From: Brachionus plicatilis
Lineage: Eukaryota > Rotifera > Eurotatoria > Ploima > Brachionidae
Length of the DNA: 64,000 nt
NCBI GenBank assembly: GCA_010279815.1
Contig: QEOQ01000508.1
Coordinates: 658,254 to 722,253 of the forward strand
Direction: 5' to 3'
Shown here in pieces: positions 45,301 through 56,684 of the stretch. The notes below the pieces were generated by a model. It saw only the letters and a list, made by a program, of their open reading frames with translations, was not told the DNA's origin and ran no database searches. How positions within the stretch are numbered: the first letter of the stretch is position 1; every line of letters starts with the position of its first letter. The position numbers were made by a program, and so were the translations under genes.

Positions 45301-48058
45301 ATTCCAGTGATAATATTAAATGGTGTATTACCATGGTTTAGTAATGACTTCTTACTTAACAAATTGCCCAACTTGGCAGGTATAGTGGACAAAAACCCAG
45401 CTCAAACTAACATGTCTACAAAACAGTCTTTTTATCAAATGAAAATTTTAAATTTATCCAAGTAGATTAAAATAAAAAAATCATGAAAATTTTTTTTAAA
45501 TTTATGGCATAGAATAAATCAGCAAATAAACAATTCGGTTAACACATGGCTCATCAAGATGCAGTCATTAAGTGACTTAAATGTCCGGGCATGCTTATCA
45601 TATGAACAATTACTAGCCCAAGGAATCGAATACTGCAATTATTTGAATTATACTGTTTCATTATTTCTTAATTTGGCACTTAGTCTCAATACTGCAATAA
45701 CTAAATCAAACCTTCTCGAATTGTGCAAATTGATTGAGTTGGTAAAGGCGATTCAAAAGACATATTATGAAAAAAGAGAATTTTTGACCATTGCTAAACA
45801 ATACATTATCCAATCTATTAATAGAAAAATTTTATCTTTTATTCAAAATGCCAAAGTAATTTTAAAAAATTTAAAAGAAAACTTAAAATTTATTTCATAT
45901 TGATTTATTTTAGAAAAGATTAACTACAGATAAGAAGTATACAGAAAAAAGACTGGATATACTATCTGGTCTTGTACTGGCTGGCAACGCTTTAAATGGA
46001 CCTTGTAATTTATTTAAAAGTTTAATTGAAAATTAATATTTTTTTTTACTTCAAAAAGCTACAAAAGAACGAATATTGATTGGAAATTTTGGTCTTACGA
46101 TTGCCAATCGCATGAAAACATTCAAGGCAGATGAAAATGTTGATGAATTGCTGAAAAAATTAGAAAATATGGCCTATCTGGAATTGAGAATTAAACAATC
46201 AAGCGATTTCAGCTATCTTTTTTGGCATTTTAAAGTATTAACTCCAATTTATTTGACAGATATTTACGAAAATGCCAACATTCCTAACAAAGTTCAGTAC
46301 ATGGTCTGGGCTCTTCGAGACATAATTGATAAATTTACTCATTCACGTCACACTAGCCATGAACTAGTTTGCGAAAAATACCTTCGCGATTTTTTGAGAA
46401 TATTGTTTAAAAATTTTATCGAAAGAATATGCCGCGATATTGAAACCGATCTGCGTCTTTCGATACATTTAGACTTAAAATCAGACCAGTCCAAGCTTTT
46501 CAAAGAAGGCATCAAAGACTTATCAAAATTTGTCAGTCTTCAGCCAATTGTTATCCTTGATAAATTTATTGACATCAAAAGTAAATTAAATAAAATTGAA
46601 AAAAAATTTATAATAAAATTTTAAAAAAAGGCGAAATAATTAAATATTTAAACAGAACTTTTTATAACCTAACAGCAGTAGCCTTGCATGATTGGAAAGC
46701 GTACAGTGAAATGAGAAATTTAGCCCAAGAGCGATATAATTTGGTATTGTCTGATCCATTTTTGCCAAGCTCTACCCTTGAACAAGGCCTTGATGTGCTA
46801 GAAATAATGCGCAACATACACGTTTTTGTGACACGCTACTTGTATAATTTGAACAACCAAATATTTGTCGAAAAAAATAGTCAAAACAAATCTTTGAATA
46901 CTATAAACATTCGACATGTGGCCAACTCCATAAGGACCCATGGAATCGGTATTATGAATACAACCGTGAATTTTACCTATCAATTTCTGAAAAAACAGTT
47001 CTACATATTCTCCCAGTTTTTGTTTGACGAACACATAAAAGCCAAGTTGATTAAGGACATAAGTTTTTTCAAGGAATCCAAGGTCAGTCTGAATCAAAAG
47101 TATCCTTATGAACGGGCTGAAAAATTTAATAGGGCTATAAGAAAACTGGGTATTTTGAATGGAAATGAGACTTATATGGACCGATTTAGGGTTTTGGTAT
47201 CTCACATTGGAAATGCTATCGGCTATGTCCGAATGATTAGATCAGGTGGCTTAAATTTTTGCAGTAATTCGATCCGTTTTGTGCCTGATATTGATGACAT
47301 AGTAAATTTTGAAGAATATACTAATGAGTTGAATACATTGTCAGAGCCAACTAAAGAAGCTGCCAAGTAATTTTTAGAATATTCAACTTGGAGATGCTCA
47401 AAAATTTTAATTTGAAGAAATTTGGACTCAACTTTGGCAAGTATGGTAAAGAATTTTAGTGAAGGAACAGATTACTTCAAAATTTTGCTCGATGTTTTCA
47501 AAAATGAGTTTCGCTCAGACAAGAATATTCATTTGAAAAATTTCTATATCATTTTGCCATCTTTGGTTTGTCTAAAATTGTTACTATTACATTCAATTGT
47601 AGAGTTTTAAAATATTTTTTTAGACATTGAATTTTGTGGAGTATATTATAGGAGCAAAAGAGAAAATAAACAAAAAAAATAGTAATGATGCTGCATTTAC
47701 TGATGATGGCTTTGCTATGGGAATAGCCTATATCCTAAAACTTTTAGATCAAAATCATGATTTTGATTCCTTGCATTGGTTTGAGTCTGTGCGAGATAAA
47801 TTTACTTCAAATACTGTATTTTTAAATTTACCTACACGCCAATTTTACCAATCTTTTTTGAAAATTATTTTTTTAAAGGAATCAATAGTCAATCAACAAA
47901 AAAATCAGCAATCAGATGATAAGTTGATGCAAACACAAGCTCTTACGCTACAGCGATATTCAACATACCAAAAAGAATTTAATTTGCTGCAATTTGCTTT
48001 CACAAGTGCCCAAATATTCTTCCGAACTGAAGAAATCGAAGAAGAAAAAAATGATTAG
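42316..48058 (+). CDS. WASHC4: WASH complex subunit 4 (SWIP / KIAA1033 homologue)
   Basis: Fifteen exons join in phase: 42316-42361, 42415-42554, 42611-42841, 42894-42976, 43026-43290, 44947-45064, 45115-45242, 45301-45461, 45513-45855, 45914-46004, 46059-46580, 46631-47366, 47418-47565, 47624-47815 and 47879-48058. The product is 1127 residues (human about 1173). SWIP is a core subunit of the WASH complex, which drives Arp2/3-dependent actin assembly on endosomes for cargo sorting. Agreement runs along the whole length: [92 protein letters not shown] and [20 protein letters not shown]. The intron between the last two exons (63 nt) is stop-free; it was removed because that fits the human spacing. 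Intron 5 is 1.66 kb and holds repeats. Confidence 0.94.
43291..44946. other. WASHC4 intron 5, repeat-filled
   Basis: The only long intron of the gene. It contains diverged copies of an unnamed repeat (43790-43850 and 44365-44410 share GGCTAG/GCTAGT then ATGTTGTAGATTTTTGT-like text), a (AAAT)n patch near 44125-44145 after GTAGGAGCTATAGCTCGACG that resembles a LINE 3' end, and the inverted duplication at 44279-44615. Confidence 0.5.
44279..44615. repeat. Inverted duplication carrying hAT-MITE ends
   Basis: Arms 44279-44353 and 44540-44615 are about 75 bp and nearly identical in opposite orientation, with a spacer of about 186 bp. Each arm holds one end of the hAT-type MITE (CTCTG ending near 44314; CAGAG starting at 44580) plus about 40 bp of the same flanking DNA (TATATTTAATGGAACATTAG). 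The bases next to the two ends are GTATATTT and AAATATAC, which are reverse complements. An element end and its neighbour DNA were therefore copied together in inverted orientation. Confidence 0.75.
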
Positions 48059-48129
48059 CTTAAATTTCTGATTCTTAGTCTATTTTTATGAAAGCGTAAT
48101 TTTTTTAAAGAGAATTTTTTAGATGATTC

Positions 48130-48135
48130 AATAAA
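48130..48135 (+). terminator. Poly(A) signal AATAAA of WASHC4
   Basis: AATAAA about 70 bp past the WASHC4 stop codon; support is positional only. Confidence 0.45.
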
Positions 48136-50212
48136 GTTATCTTGATTCCGAGAATTTATTTATTTAGAATTTGAAGCTTTTCTATTATGAAGATTGATTA
48201 CTTAAGTTGCATATGTCGAATAATTTATTATTAATTCTAAAAAAGATGAATATTAGAATAATCTTTAATTTTATTTAACTAAGCGAGAATTATATCAACA
48301 TGAAAATATTTGAATTAAATAACTTAAATAATATTATTTTCACTTAAATAACTTATTTTGTTTTTAAAATTGCTAAAAGTCACAAAAAATCTATAGAAAT
48401 TTAAATAAAACAAATGTTATTTGTTATAATTATTTTTGACAAATATTTGATATAATTATTGATACTAATCATTAGTTTTGTGAAATTTTTCTAAATTTCT
48501 TAATTTTAAAATTTAATTTTCTTAATTTTTTTTTTCAAAATTTCTTAAAAATTAAATAAGTATTATTTATTAAATTTTTAAGAAATTTTGCAAGGATTTA
48601 GATAACTTTTCAATTAAAATAACTATTAATAAATTTTTTTGAATAAATTGTTTGAACATTATTCTGGTAAATTTCTCTTAAGATTACCTACTAACTCAAA
48701 TAATTGCATTAAATGTCTACACAAATTGGATCTTAATTTAATGAAACTTAAATAACCATTAGTTAATTTTGTTAAGTGCAACTCATTCAGCAGTTAAAGA
48801 TAAATATAAATGTTGATAAGTGTTTCACTTTTTTAACAGATTCTGGAAAAAAATAAAAAATGGTATTTCAGTCTTCAATCTAAAAGAAATCGAATCTAAT
48901 TGATAAATAAGTTTTTATAAATAAGTATTTTTACAGTAAACATCCAACTCAACTTTTAGTTTTGGTACAGAGGATGCATCAGTTTCTACAATTTAAAGAA
49001 CGTTTTGATCCTTCAGAACTTAAGCTTTGGCAAAATTCACTTTTTATTGTTTTTTAGTATTGTAAAACTTCACTTAATGTTATTTTGGATTTCTTATTGA
49101 TTAGCTTTTAAAATATTACCATTTATTTATAATTTTAAAAATGTAGCGTTGAATACTGAAATGATCAGTAGGTCTTGTGGTTAAAATAATTTACTACTAT
49201 TTTTTATTTGTTTCTGAAAAATGATGCCTAGAACTGATTAAATTTTTAAATAATTGTTTATTAATTATTTTTAAAGGAAGTTATGAATTATTTAAAAAGT
49301 GATCATAAAAGTTATCCTTAAATTTTTTTCAAGATAACTTTTTTATATTAAATAAAATTTGAAAGGCATAAATAAATTTAGAACAAATTTAAAATATTTA
49401 AAATCTGAATTTATTTTAGAAAATTTTTAATTTTTTTCCGAACAAAATGCACACATAACTGATCGGCAGTTGCGTAGCCTGGGGTGGAGCAAGTTGCTAA
49501 ATTCAATGATCCAAGAGCGCTTAAACTACATTTCAATTTTAAGTATAGAATTAGAGGAAACCAATCTTTTAAATTTTTATAAAACTTTAGAAATTTTTTT
49601 TAAAAAAATAGAAAATTTAATTTTTTTTTTAAATATTTATATGCGTTTAAAATTAATTAATAATTGTTCAATTGTATATATTTGTGAATAAAATAATTGT
49701 TTTAATTTCTGTGCTCATTAAAACCCTCCTGTTACCTCAACACAAACGTCATCTCAAGCACTCGGATAGACTTAAAAATTGCTCACCCTAAGACTTAAAA
49801 ATTAAAAAACAATTTTTTCTCTTTTAAGCTTATCATTTGCCAGGTAATATCAAATTTGAAAAAACCTTTTTCAATATAGTTTTTAATTGATTAAAAAGCT
49901 TATTAAATGCTAATTTAGATATTTAAATGGGTTTTTGTTTAAATTTATTTAGTGCTTAGCATATATTTTCAAATTAAACGTTTAAAAAACATTTAATTCT
50001 TAAGAAAATTCGCAAAATTTCTTATAAAATTTTATTAAGTTCATAATTTGAATCAAATTATTGTAATATTATATTAATGAGGAGTAGTTTGTAACCTAGC
50101 AACTTGTTTGACTAAATTTGAATAAGACGAATATGGGAGAACATTTAAGATTATAAATTTTCAAAGTTGAACACAATAACTGAATAATGAGGTCCTAAGA
50201 GAATATAACAAC
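48136..50212. other. Intergenic with two orphan coding-like pieces
   Basis: Mostly AT-rich. After a TTTTTACAG acceptor-like site at 48939 the frame reads KHPTQLLVLVQRMHQFLQFK then ERFDPSELKLWQ and stops at 49056. At about 49445-49540 AHITDRQLRSLGWSKLLNSM then IQERLNYISI is G+C-rich and coding-like, ending near a GTATAG donor-like site. They could be exons of one unrecognised gene or remnants. No family was recognised. Confidence 0.35.
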
Positions 50213-52020
50213 ATGTCCAAGAAGTGTGTATCAGAAGCTTTTTATATACAACTTAAATCATTACGATTAAATGAGTATCCAATTATAGGCTCTTATGTTA
50301 AAAAAGACCACCGAATACCAAATGGTTAGTCTATACCAATTGCCACTTTAAATTAAGGATAATTGAATTTTTTTTCTCAAAGAACTCGATGAATATGAAA
50401 AAGAAAAAGTGGATGAAATAGTTGAAATGATCGATTTGATTAAGGATCAAAAATCTCCTTGGTATGAAACATACATATGGAGCAGAGATTGTGACTCTAT
50501 AAGAGAGAGATATATCAGAGACCGGTCAAGCATAAATCTTAAGAACATTGAGCGCTATTTTTCAAATTTAAGACTTAATAGTCTTGATGTAAGTTTTTAA
50601 CTATATATCTAATTGCAACAAACTTATAAAAATATTCTCTAGATTGAAGAAATAGATGAAAATGTTAAAAATTTTGTCAATCTTGAGGAATTAATTTTGA
50701 GCTGCAATTTAATTACAGGTTGCAGTCTGTCCAATTTGCCAAATTCAGTAAAAATTTTTGACCTAAGCGCCAATTTGATTCAAAATATTCACGATATAAA
50801 TGTTAAGTCAAGAACAAGTATTCAGCATTTTGGACTCGCTTACAACTCCATTGAGAATTTGGACACTTATTTCTATCCAAAGCATTGGCAAAGTTTAGTC
50901 TCGTTAGACCTTACCTCTAATAATATTCACGATTTAACAAATTTGATAATTGAATTGGAAAATTTGAAAAATCTAAAAGTCTTAATTCTCAGCCGAAATC
51001 CTGTTGTTCTTTATCCGGGCTATCGTGGTCTTGTTATAGACTCTTTAACCAACTTATACTCATTAGATGATTCACCTATTAAAAAAGAAGAAAGAATCAA
51101 TTATCAAGATTTTAAACTCTATAGAGGTATTTTTAATTTTATTTTTTTAGAAAATAAATTTTTCTTATTTATTGTATTTTTGAGATTTCTTTACACATCA
51201 CGCCGAAATTTTATTCAATTTTATAAGCATCAGAAATTTGGTGTTTCCCGAATTGCCTGACGTGAGTATACAATTTTATGGTAAAATTTTTGCTTATTTT
51301 GTGGTTTAGTTTGAAGACGAGCCAGAGATTTTTGTATTCAAATATGTTATTCGTTTTAATTCTCTAGAAGATTCTGATTTCATTGACTGCTATGAACAAA
51401 GAATCGATTCCACTCAAGAATTCGATCCGATGACAAACATTGATCTAAACGAAAAGGGTCTTGTGAACTTAAAATTCAAATCCATGATCAATCTAAGAGA
51501 TTTCATGCTAAAAGGAACTAGAATCGAGTTGGTTGAGAGAAAAATTTTCTATCAGGCTAAAAATTATGAGCCACCGGCCGAAGATGACGTCAAAAAGAAA
51601 AAAAAGCCAGAGAAAAAAGAGGAGAAGAAAGAAGTTAAAAAAAAGAAAAAAACTATTTCGTCATTATTGGATAACTACAATCAAGTTAATGTGGAAGAAA
51701 AAGTGTTAGCTAATTTTGATTTAGAATTACAGCCTGTTTTAGATGGACTTACAAAAATTATAGAGAAAAAATTTCAATCAAAACAAAAATTGGAAATAGC
51801 TAATTTAAATCAACCGATGGCCACAAGTAACAAAAATGATCCTAAAAAAGGTAAAAAAAACGAAAAAGCATCAAAAACAGATAAAAAAAAATCTGAAGCT
51901 GATCTCCGAGAGCCTGCCGAGCAGCTTCCATTAGAAATAGATTTCAAATTTAAAGTTTTGGACTTTTCTCATTTAAAAGAGTTGAAGATTTATTTGGATG
52001 AAAATGATTTAAATAAATAA
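50213..52020 (+). CDS. LRRC43: Leucine-rich repeat-containing protein 43
   Basis: Five exons join in phase: 50213-50324, 50383-50588, 50643-51126, 51185-51261 and 51310-52020, giving 529 residues (human LRRC43 is about 656). Shared features include SPWYETYIWSRDCDSIRERY in the N-terminal part, LPNSVKIFDLSANLI, HFGLAYNSIENL, KHWQSLVSLDLTSNNIHDLT and YPGYRGLVIDSLTNLYSLDD at the end of the LRR block. Exon 4 (DFFTHHAEILFNFIS...) is short and was placed by phase. The C-terminal half is lysine-rich (two runs of KKKKK and GKKNEKASKTDKKKSE) as in the human protein, and shorter. LRRC43 is found in ciliated animals and is mainly expressed in ciliated tissues and testis, which suggests a ciliary role; its exact function is not settled. 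Confidence 0.9.
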
Positions 52021-52379
52021 ACAATAAAATTATAATGAAAATTTTCAACGTATTTTTTCTAAAAAATCGAAATTTTTAGTTCGTCATTTTAAATATTTAA
52101 ATAAATTTTTAATATTTTTAATATTTTTAATTTTTTTAATTAGATACTTTTATTTAAATTTTTTGTTTTCTAGTTTGATTTTAAACGTTTTAAAAAATAA
52201 AAAATACAAGTAAAAAATTTTTCCGTTCAACCTTAAAAAAATTCATACTTACTAATTTAAATAAATGTTAAATATAACTAATATAATAAATAAATTCTAT
52301 TCCATAGATAACAACTGAAAACTTCATTTAAATGAATTTTAAAAGAAGCATTTAAGATGAATGTAAATGTAACTGAAAA

Positions 52380-52560
52380 GAACTTTTAAATTCTGGATCA
52401 TCGCCACGTTTAAGACATATAATATGGATTAGCCACCAAAAACGAGCCACCAAACTTCTCTCAAACTTCGTTTCAAACAGATTCATCAATGAGTGTAATA
52501 GCCTCCCTGGCTCAGTAATCGGTGTTCTTTCGGGCAATTAATTCAAAAGCATATACGAAT
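52380..52560 (+). mobile_element. LINE C-terminal coding scrap
   Basis: The plus frame reads RATKLLSNFVSNRFINECNS then LPGSVIGVLSGN, a stop, and FKSIYEF. This matches the last residues of many CR1/L2-type LINE polyproteins (FFSNRVxNxWNxLPxxVVxxxSxNxFKxxLD). A dead 3' fragment, richer in G+C than its surroundings. Confidence 0.65.
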
Positions 52561-54133
52561 TTTGAAACGGCTCAGCTCAAGGATCGAGTTTTCTCAAACT
52601 TGACATGCAAAATAATCGTTATATTAATTTTTTATTTTTATTATATTATTTTTAAATTTTTTTTAGAAGATTAATTATTTTAAAAATTTGATGCCAAACT
52701 CTTATTTATTTGATGATTAAAACATTTATACCCATTTTTCATTAATCATTGAAATGTAAATGTAATTCAAAAACTCTTTTATTTTATTAAAACTATTCGC
52801 TTCTTATTATAAAATTTAATGATAAAAATACGAAAGCTTAAAAATCGTTTCTTATAAAAAATGTGCACTTAATAATGTTTTCAGTCAACTTACTACTAGT
52901 GCTACTAAAATAGCATAGAAGAGTAGAGCAATAATCAAAATATGGCAAAAAACGTCTTAGATACTGTAATTTTCAAGAATATATAAAAGTCTTTTAATAG
53001 AAAAAAGTTTCCTTTTCACTTTAATTGATAAGTAAAAAGCAAGTTTTGTGAAATTAGCTATCAATTAAATTATAAAGCCAAAAGATAAATTTCCTCTTCT
53101 AAGTATATTTATTCCGGCGATTTTAATTTTCTTCTTTTAAAATTTACAAAATCATGCGGTAAGCATAAAATTTTCCAAAATGATAACTTTAAAAATACTT
53201 TTGAAATGATGCTGGAATTTTTTAAAGTATTTTTAGATGCTTTTAGGAAAAAACATTAAAAATGTTATTTTGATTTTTCAAATTATCCAAGAACATTTTC
53301 TCTATATAATAAGCAATTAAAGAAAGTAAATATATAAATTTAGTTAATTATTTATGAAAATTATAATTTCAATTGATATCTATTTGACTTTGATTTATTT
53401 TATTTTAAAGTTAATCGGACATAATATTTTTAAGCAAAAAAAAAAGCTAATAAATTTTTGAGCAGTTTTAATAATAACAAAGGCTATAAAGTTAATTAAA
53501 ACGAAGTGACTTAAAACGAATTGAGATGTTAAAATCTATTTTTGGTTTTAGTGTTAACTTTCTTTTAAGTAAAAAAATATTATAAGTATTTAAATATTTA
53601 AGACCATAAATGGTTTTGGTAAAGAATACATTTTTTGGAATTATAAACAAAGTCGCAATTCTCAAGTCAAGTTCAAGTACGGCAAAAAAGTCATGTGGCC
53701 GGGCATATTTTTTTAAGTCCAGGCTTGAACTTTAATTTGGAACTTTTAAATAACTATGATTATGAAAGTGTCAAGTACAATTTAATTTCTTCATATTTTT
53801 TTTCGTTTAAAAATTGTACCCTGCAGATATTAATTTGAATGATTTTTTTAACACAAAAATTTAGGAAAAAAATGATGATCAATTGAGTAAAAAAAATTTA
53901 TCGATTCGATTCTAAATTTATCGAATCGTTTGAAACGATACATATTGAAATAACTTTCATGTTTAAATTTTTTTTATGATCTTATCAATTATTTTGTTAT
54001 GAGATTAACTATTAGGAAAACTATCGATCGGATATGACGGTTTTGTTTTAATACTCGGATTAAAATTGTATATTTAATAAATTAAGGGAAAACATTTTTT
54101 ATTTTTGACTTTAAATTTTTTAAGTGAAAAATT
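52561..54133. other. Intergenic; one diverged hAT-MITE trace
   Basis: AT-rich. Near 53640-53765, ATAAACAAAGTCGCAATTCT then CAAGTCAAGTTCAAGT, and later AAGTCCAGGCTTGAACTTTA, form weak inverted ends like those of the 23464 element; this is a diverged copy without a clear target duplication. No gene seen. Confidence 0.4.
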
Positions 54134-54413
54134 CCGTATTACCTCAAATAGAAGTAACCACAAATAGAAGAAAGTTGCTACTATTTGAGGCAAAAATTTG
54201 CTTTTATTTGAGTTGTTTTTCTTAAAAAATGTGTCTCGATTAAAAGAAAATTCACCAGTCATTTGTCATGTAAAACATGCAATTATTTGTTTCTATTAGA
54301 AGAAAAAAAAATGGATAAATTTCTTTTATTTGAGTCACTTTTTTGAAGTGAAAAATTTTCAAATAAAAGAAACCTTTTGATGACCGAACTTTCTTTTATT
54401 TGAGGAAATACGG
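54134..54413. mobile_element. MITE with CCGTATT-type inverted ends
   Basis: The left end CCGTATTACCTCAAATAGAAG and right end CTTTTATTTGAGGAAATACGG are inverted repeats about 280 bp apart. The interior has several more TTTATTTGAG or CTCAAATA units in both orientations. There is no coding capacity; the minus frame at 54074-54262 crosses an end and is meaningless. The superfamily was not assigned. Confidence 0.7.
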
Positions 54414-55694
54414 TAATTTGCGACAAATTATTCCATTAAAAAAATATTATGATTGTGAAATATTTATTATTTGTTATAATTTAATATTTATTTGTTTTAA
54501 TTTTTAATGGAATTAAAGGATTTTTTTAAATCATAAAAAGAGACCAATCAGTATACTATTAAATAATATAATGTTTTATTTTTTTGGATCGATTTTCCTC
54601 TTAAAATGATTTTAAAAATGGCGGAGTTAATCAAAAGCGAATTTAAATTTTAGATTTTTTCCAAGACATAATTAAAGTCAATCACGCCATTTAAATAAAT
54701 TATTTTGCCTTAGCTATGAATTTCAATTTTTAAAATTACGCAGTATTAGTAGCACAAATTAGAGTTCATATTTATAATTGAGCTTTGAAAGTTATTAATA
54801 AAAAATTTCTACAAATAAATTTTCTAAAACGCATGAAGATTAGTTACTAGTTTATTTCAATTAACATTTTTATCAATTCTTAAATAATAAAGAATCATAA
54901 CATCAAAATCAATGATTACAAATCGAGGATTTTTAAAATATTTCTTATAAAAATCTAAAAATTTATCAAGGGTCATTTAATATTCTAGTCTTTATTTAAA
55001 AAATTTCGAATTTTAAAATTATTTTATTAAATTTTTCAAAAACATCTTTTAAATTCAAAGCTAAATTTAAAAAAATAAAAATATTTTTTACACAAAATAC
55101 TTAATTAGCTCTTTTCTCTAAATTTTTTTTTTAAAACTTTGGGAGAAACATTTTCTTAAGATTTGAAAAAAATTCTCTATGATAAGCGAAATATTGAATG
55201 CTTAAAACCCGCCAGCAAAAAAATTTTTCATCTTTCAAAAAATAATCAAATAATTATAAAGGTAAATATAATTTCTATGACAGAATTTTTATTGATATTA
55301 TTCATGCTTGCGTCAACGAACTAAATGACCTAGCGTAATAGCAAATTTTTATATTTACTTGTTTGATTTAAGCTTCATTAATTTATTTGAGATAATTAAA
55401 AAAGTCAAGAAATTACGGAAATAATATTGAGCTATTAAATAAAAATTAATAATTTATGTTCTGTTTTTCAATTTCATAATTATACGTAATGAAAATGAAT
55501 TTTTTTATTGCTTAATAAATGCGCTAAATATTTGATTTTTTGGACCAAAAACGCAAATATTTGAGATAAAAATAATTAATAATTAAAAGGTTAATTCAAA
55601 AATTTGAATTTTAAAATTTTATTAAAGAAAATATTTGTGATAGAAGAAAACAAAGCATTTGAATAAATTTGCACACTTAATCAAAACATAATAA
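54414..55694. other. Intergenic, AT-rich
   Basis: Between the MITE and the 3' end of the small heat-shock gene. Nothing recognised. Confidence 0.4.
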
Positions 55695-56684
55695 TTAATC
55701 AATAATAGGCAGTTGTACAATAAGGTAATTTTTTACCTTGTCATCCACATACTTTTGCTCTTGTAAAATTTTCAAATTTTCCGATTTGACCCAATCCGGA
55801 AGAATATACTTTCTGACATAGGGCTTATCTTCAAAAGTTACCTTTTTTATACTCAAATCTTTAACTGCCCTGACTTCAAGCACCCTTTTATTGCTTGAAT
55901 TTTTGTAAACATTAATTCCATCAAACTTGAACTCCAAAAGATCAAACATCAACTCCAAATACTTGTCACCAGCGTCCGAACTGATCTTTTTTTTCCTTAA
56001 ATATTCATTATTGTTCGCTAAATCTTTGTCCGGCACAGGTATTTCAATGCGCAACACGCCATCCGACTCATCAAGACAATTTCTAATGTTGTGGAACTCA
56101 ACTTTTTCTGGCAAATTAAGCTCATGATTAAACTCCTGGATTATTGGCTTTCCATTTGAATCATATATCTTCTTTAAAGCATTGACCACCAACACAGATT
56201 TATTGCGCACCGATATGCTGATGTTCTGCGGATCGTAGTCACTCAGATCAAATTTGTAATTCAAAAATCCATTGTTCTTGTGCAATTGTCTTATTTTGTC
56301 CCTTAAGGACGAGCCATTTTGTACAGCGTTGCAGTCCGGTCTCAGATACGCTTCGACGATCAGAAGATTTTTGTCATTTTCATAGGTTTCCAAAAAACAA
56401 GTCAATGTTTGAGTGTCCACAAAAGCTGGAACAGTGATCTCGCGGCGAAAATTTTCAACTTCTCTGAAGTTTTCTGTCTCCACTCGCTTGTCAATTTCAA
56501 TGTTGAGCTTATCATTTATTAACTTGAGTCTGAAATTGTCTGCCTTTAGACGATCACTTACCACAAACTCCCATTTGTATTTTAGCAGGCCGGTTTGATC
56601 GCACTTTTCGATAAAACTATTATGCTTGAGTCTATCTGGAAGGTAATCAGTTAAACACTTATCGCTGAGGGTTTTATCAATCAT
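55695..56684 (-). CDS. Small heat-shock protein with three alpha-crystallin domains
   Basis: A single exon of 329 residues from the ATG at 56684. Three beta-sandwich modules of the Hsp20/alpha-crystallin type follow one another. Domain 1 is about 34-116 (YKWEFVVSDRLKADNFRLKL ... REITVPAFVD ... LLIVEAYL), domain 2 about 140-218 (LNYKFDLSDYDPQNISISVR ... HELNLPEKVEF ... GVLRIEIPVP) and domain 3 about 242-327 (LELMFDLLEFKFDGINVYKN ... RKYILPDWVKSENL ... LIVQLPI). Each shows the F-x-L/V-D/S opening strand, a central turn, the xELxLPxxV-type strand and a closing hydrophobic strand. Such proteins are ATP-independent chaperones. Most carry one domain; flatworms and some relatives have two. Domain 1 and 3 boundaries are approximate. 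G+C is higher than in the flanks. Confidence 0.78.
   Translation of the reverse strand: MIDKTLSDKCLTDYLPDRLKHNSFIEKCDQTGLLKYKWEFVVSDRLKADNFRLKLINDKLNIEIDKRVETENFREVENFRREITVPAFVDTQTLTCFLETYENDKNLLIVEAYLRPDCNAVQNGSSLRDKIRQLHKNNGFLNYKFDLSDYDPQNISISVRNKSVLVVNALKKIYDSNGKPIIQEFNHELNLPEKVEFHNIRNCLDESDGVLRIEIPVPDKDLANNNEYLRKKKISSDAGDKYLELMFDLLEFKFDGINVYKNSSNKRVLEVRAVKDLSIKKVTFEDKPYVRKYILPDWVKSENLKILQEQKYVDDKVKNYLIVQLPIID

Noticed and set aside
46798..47205. 135-codon antisense frame inside WASHC4 exon 12
   Set aside because: Shadow of a conserved exon; the plus frame matches SWIP throughout.
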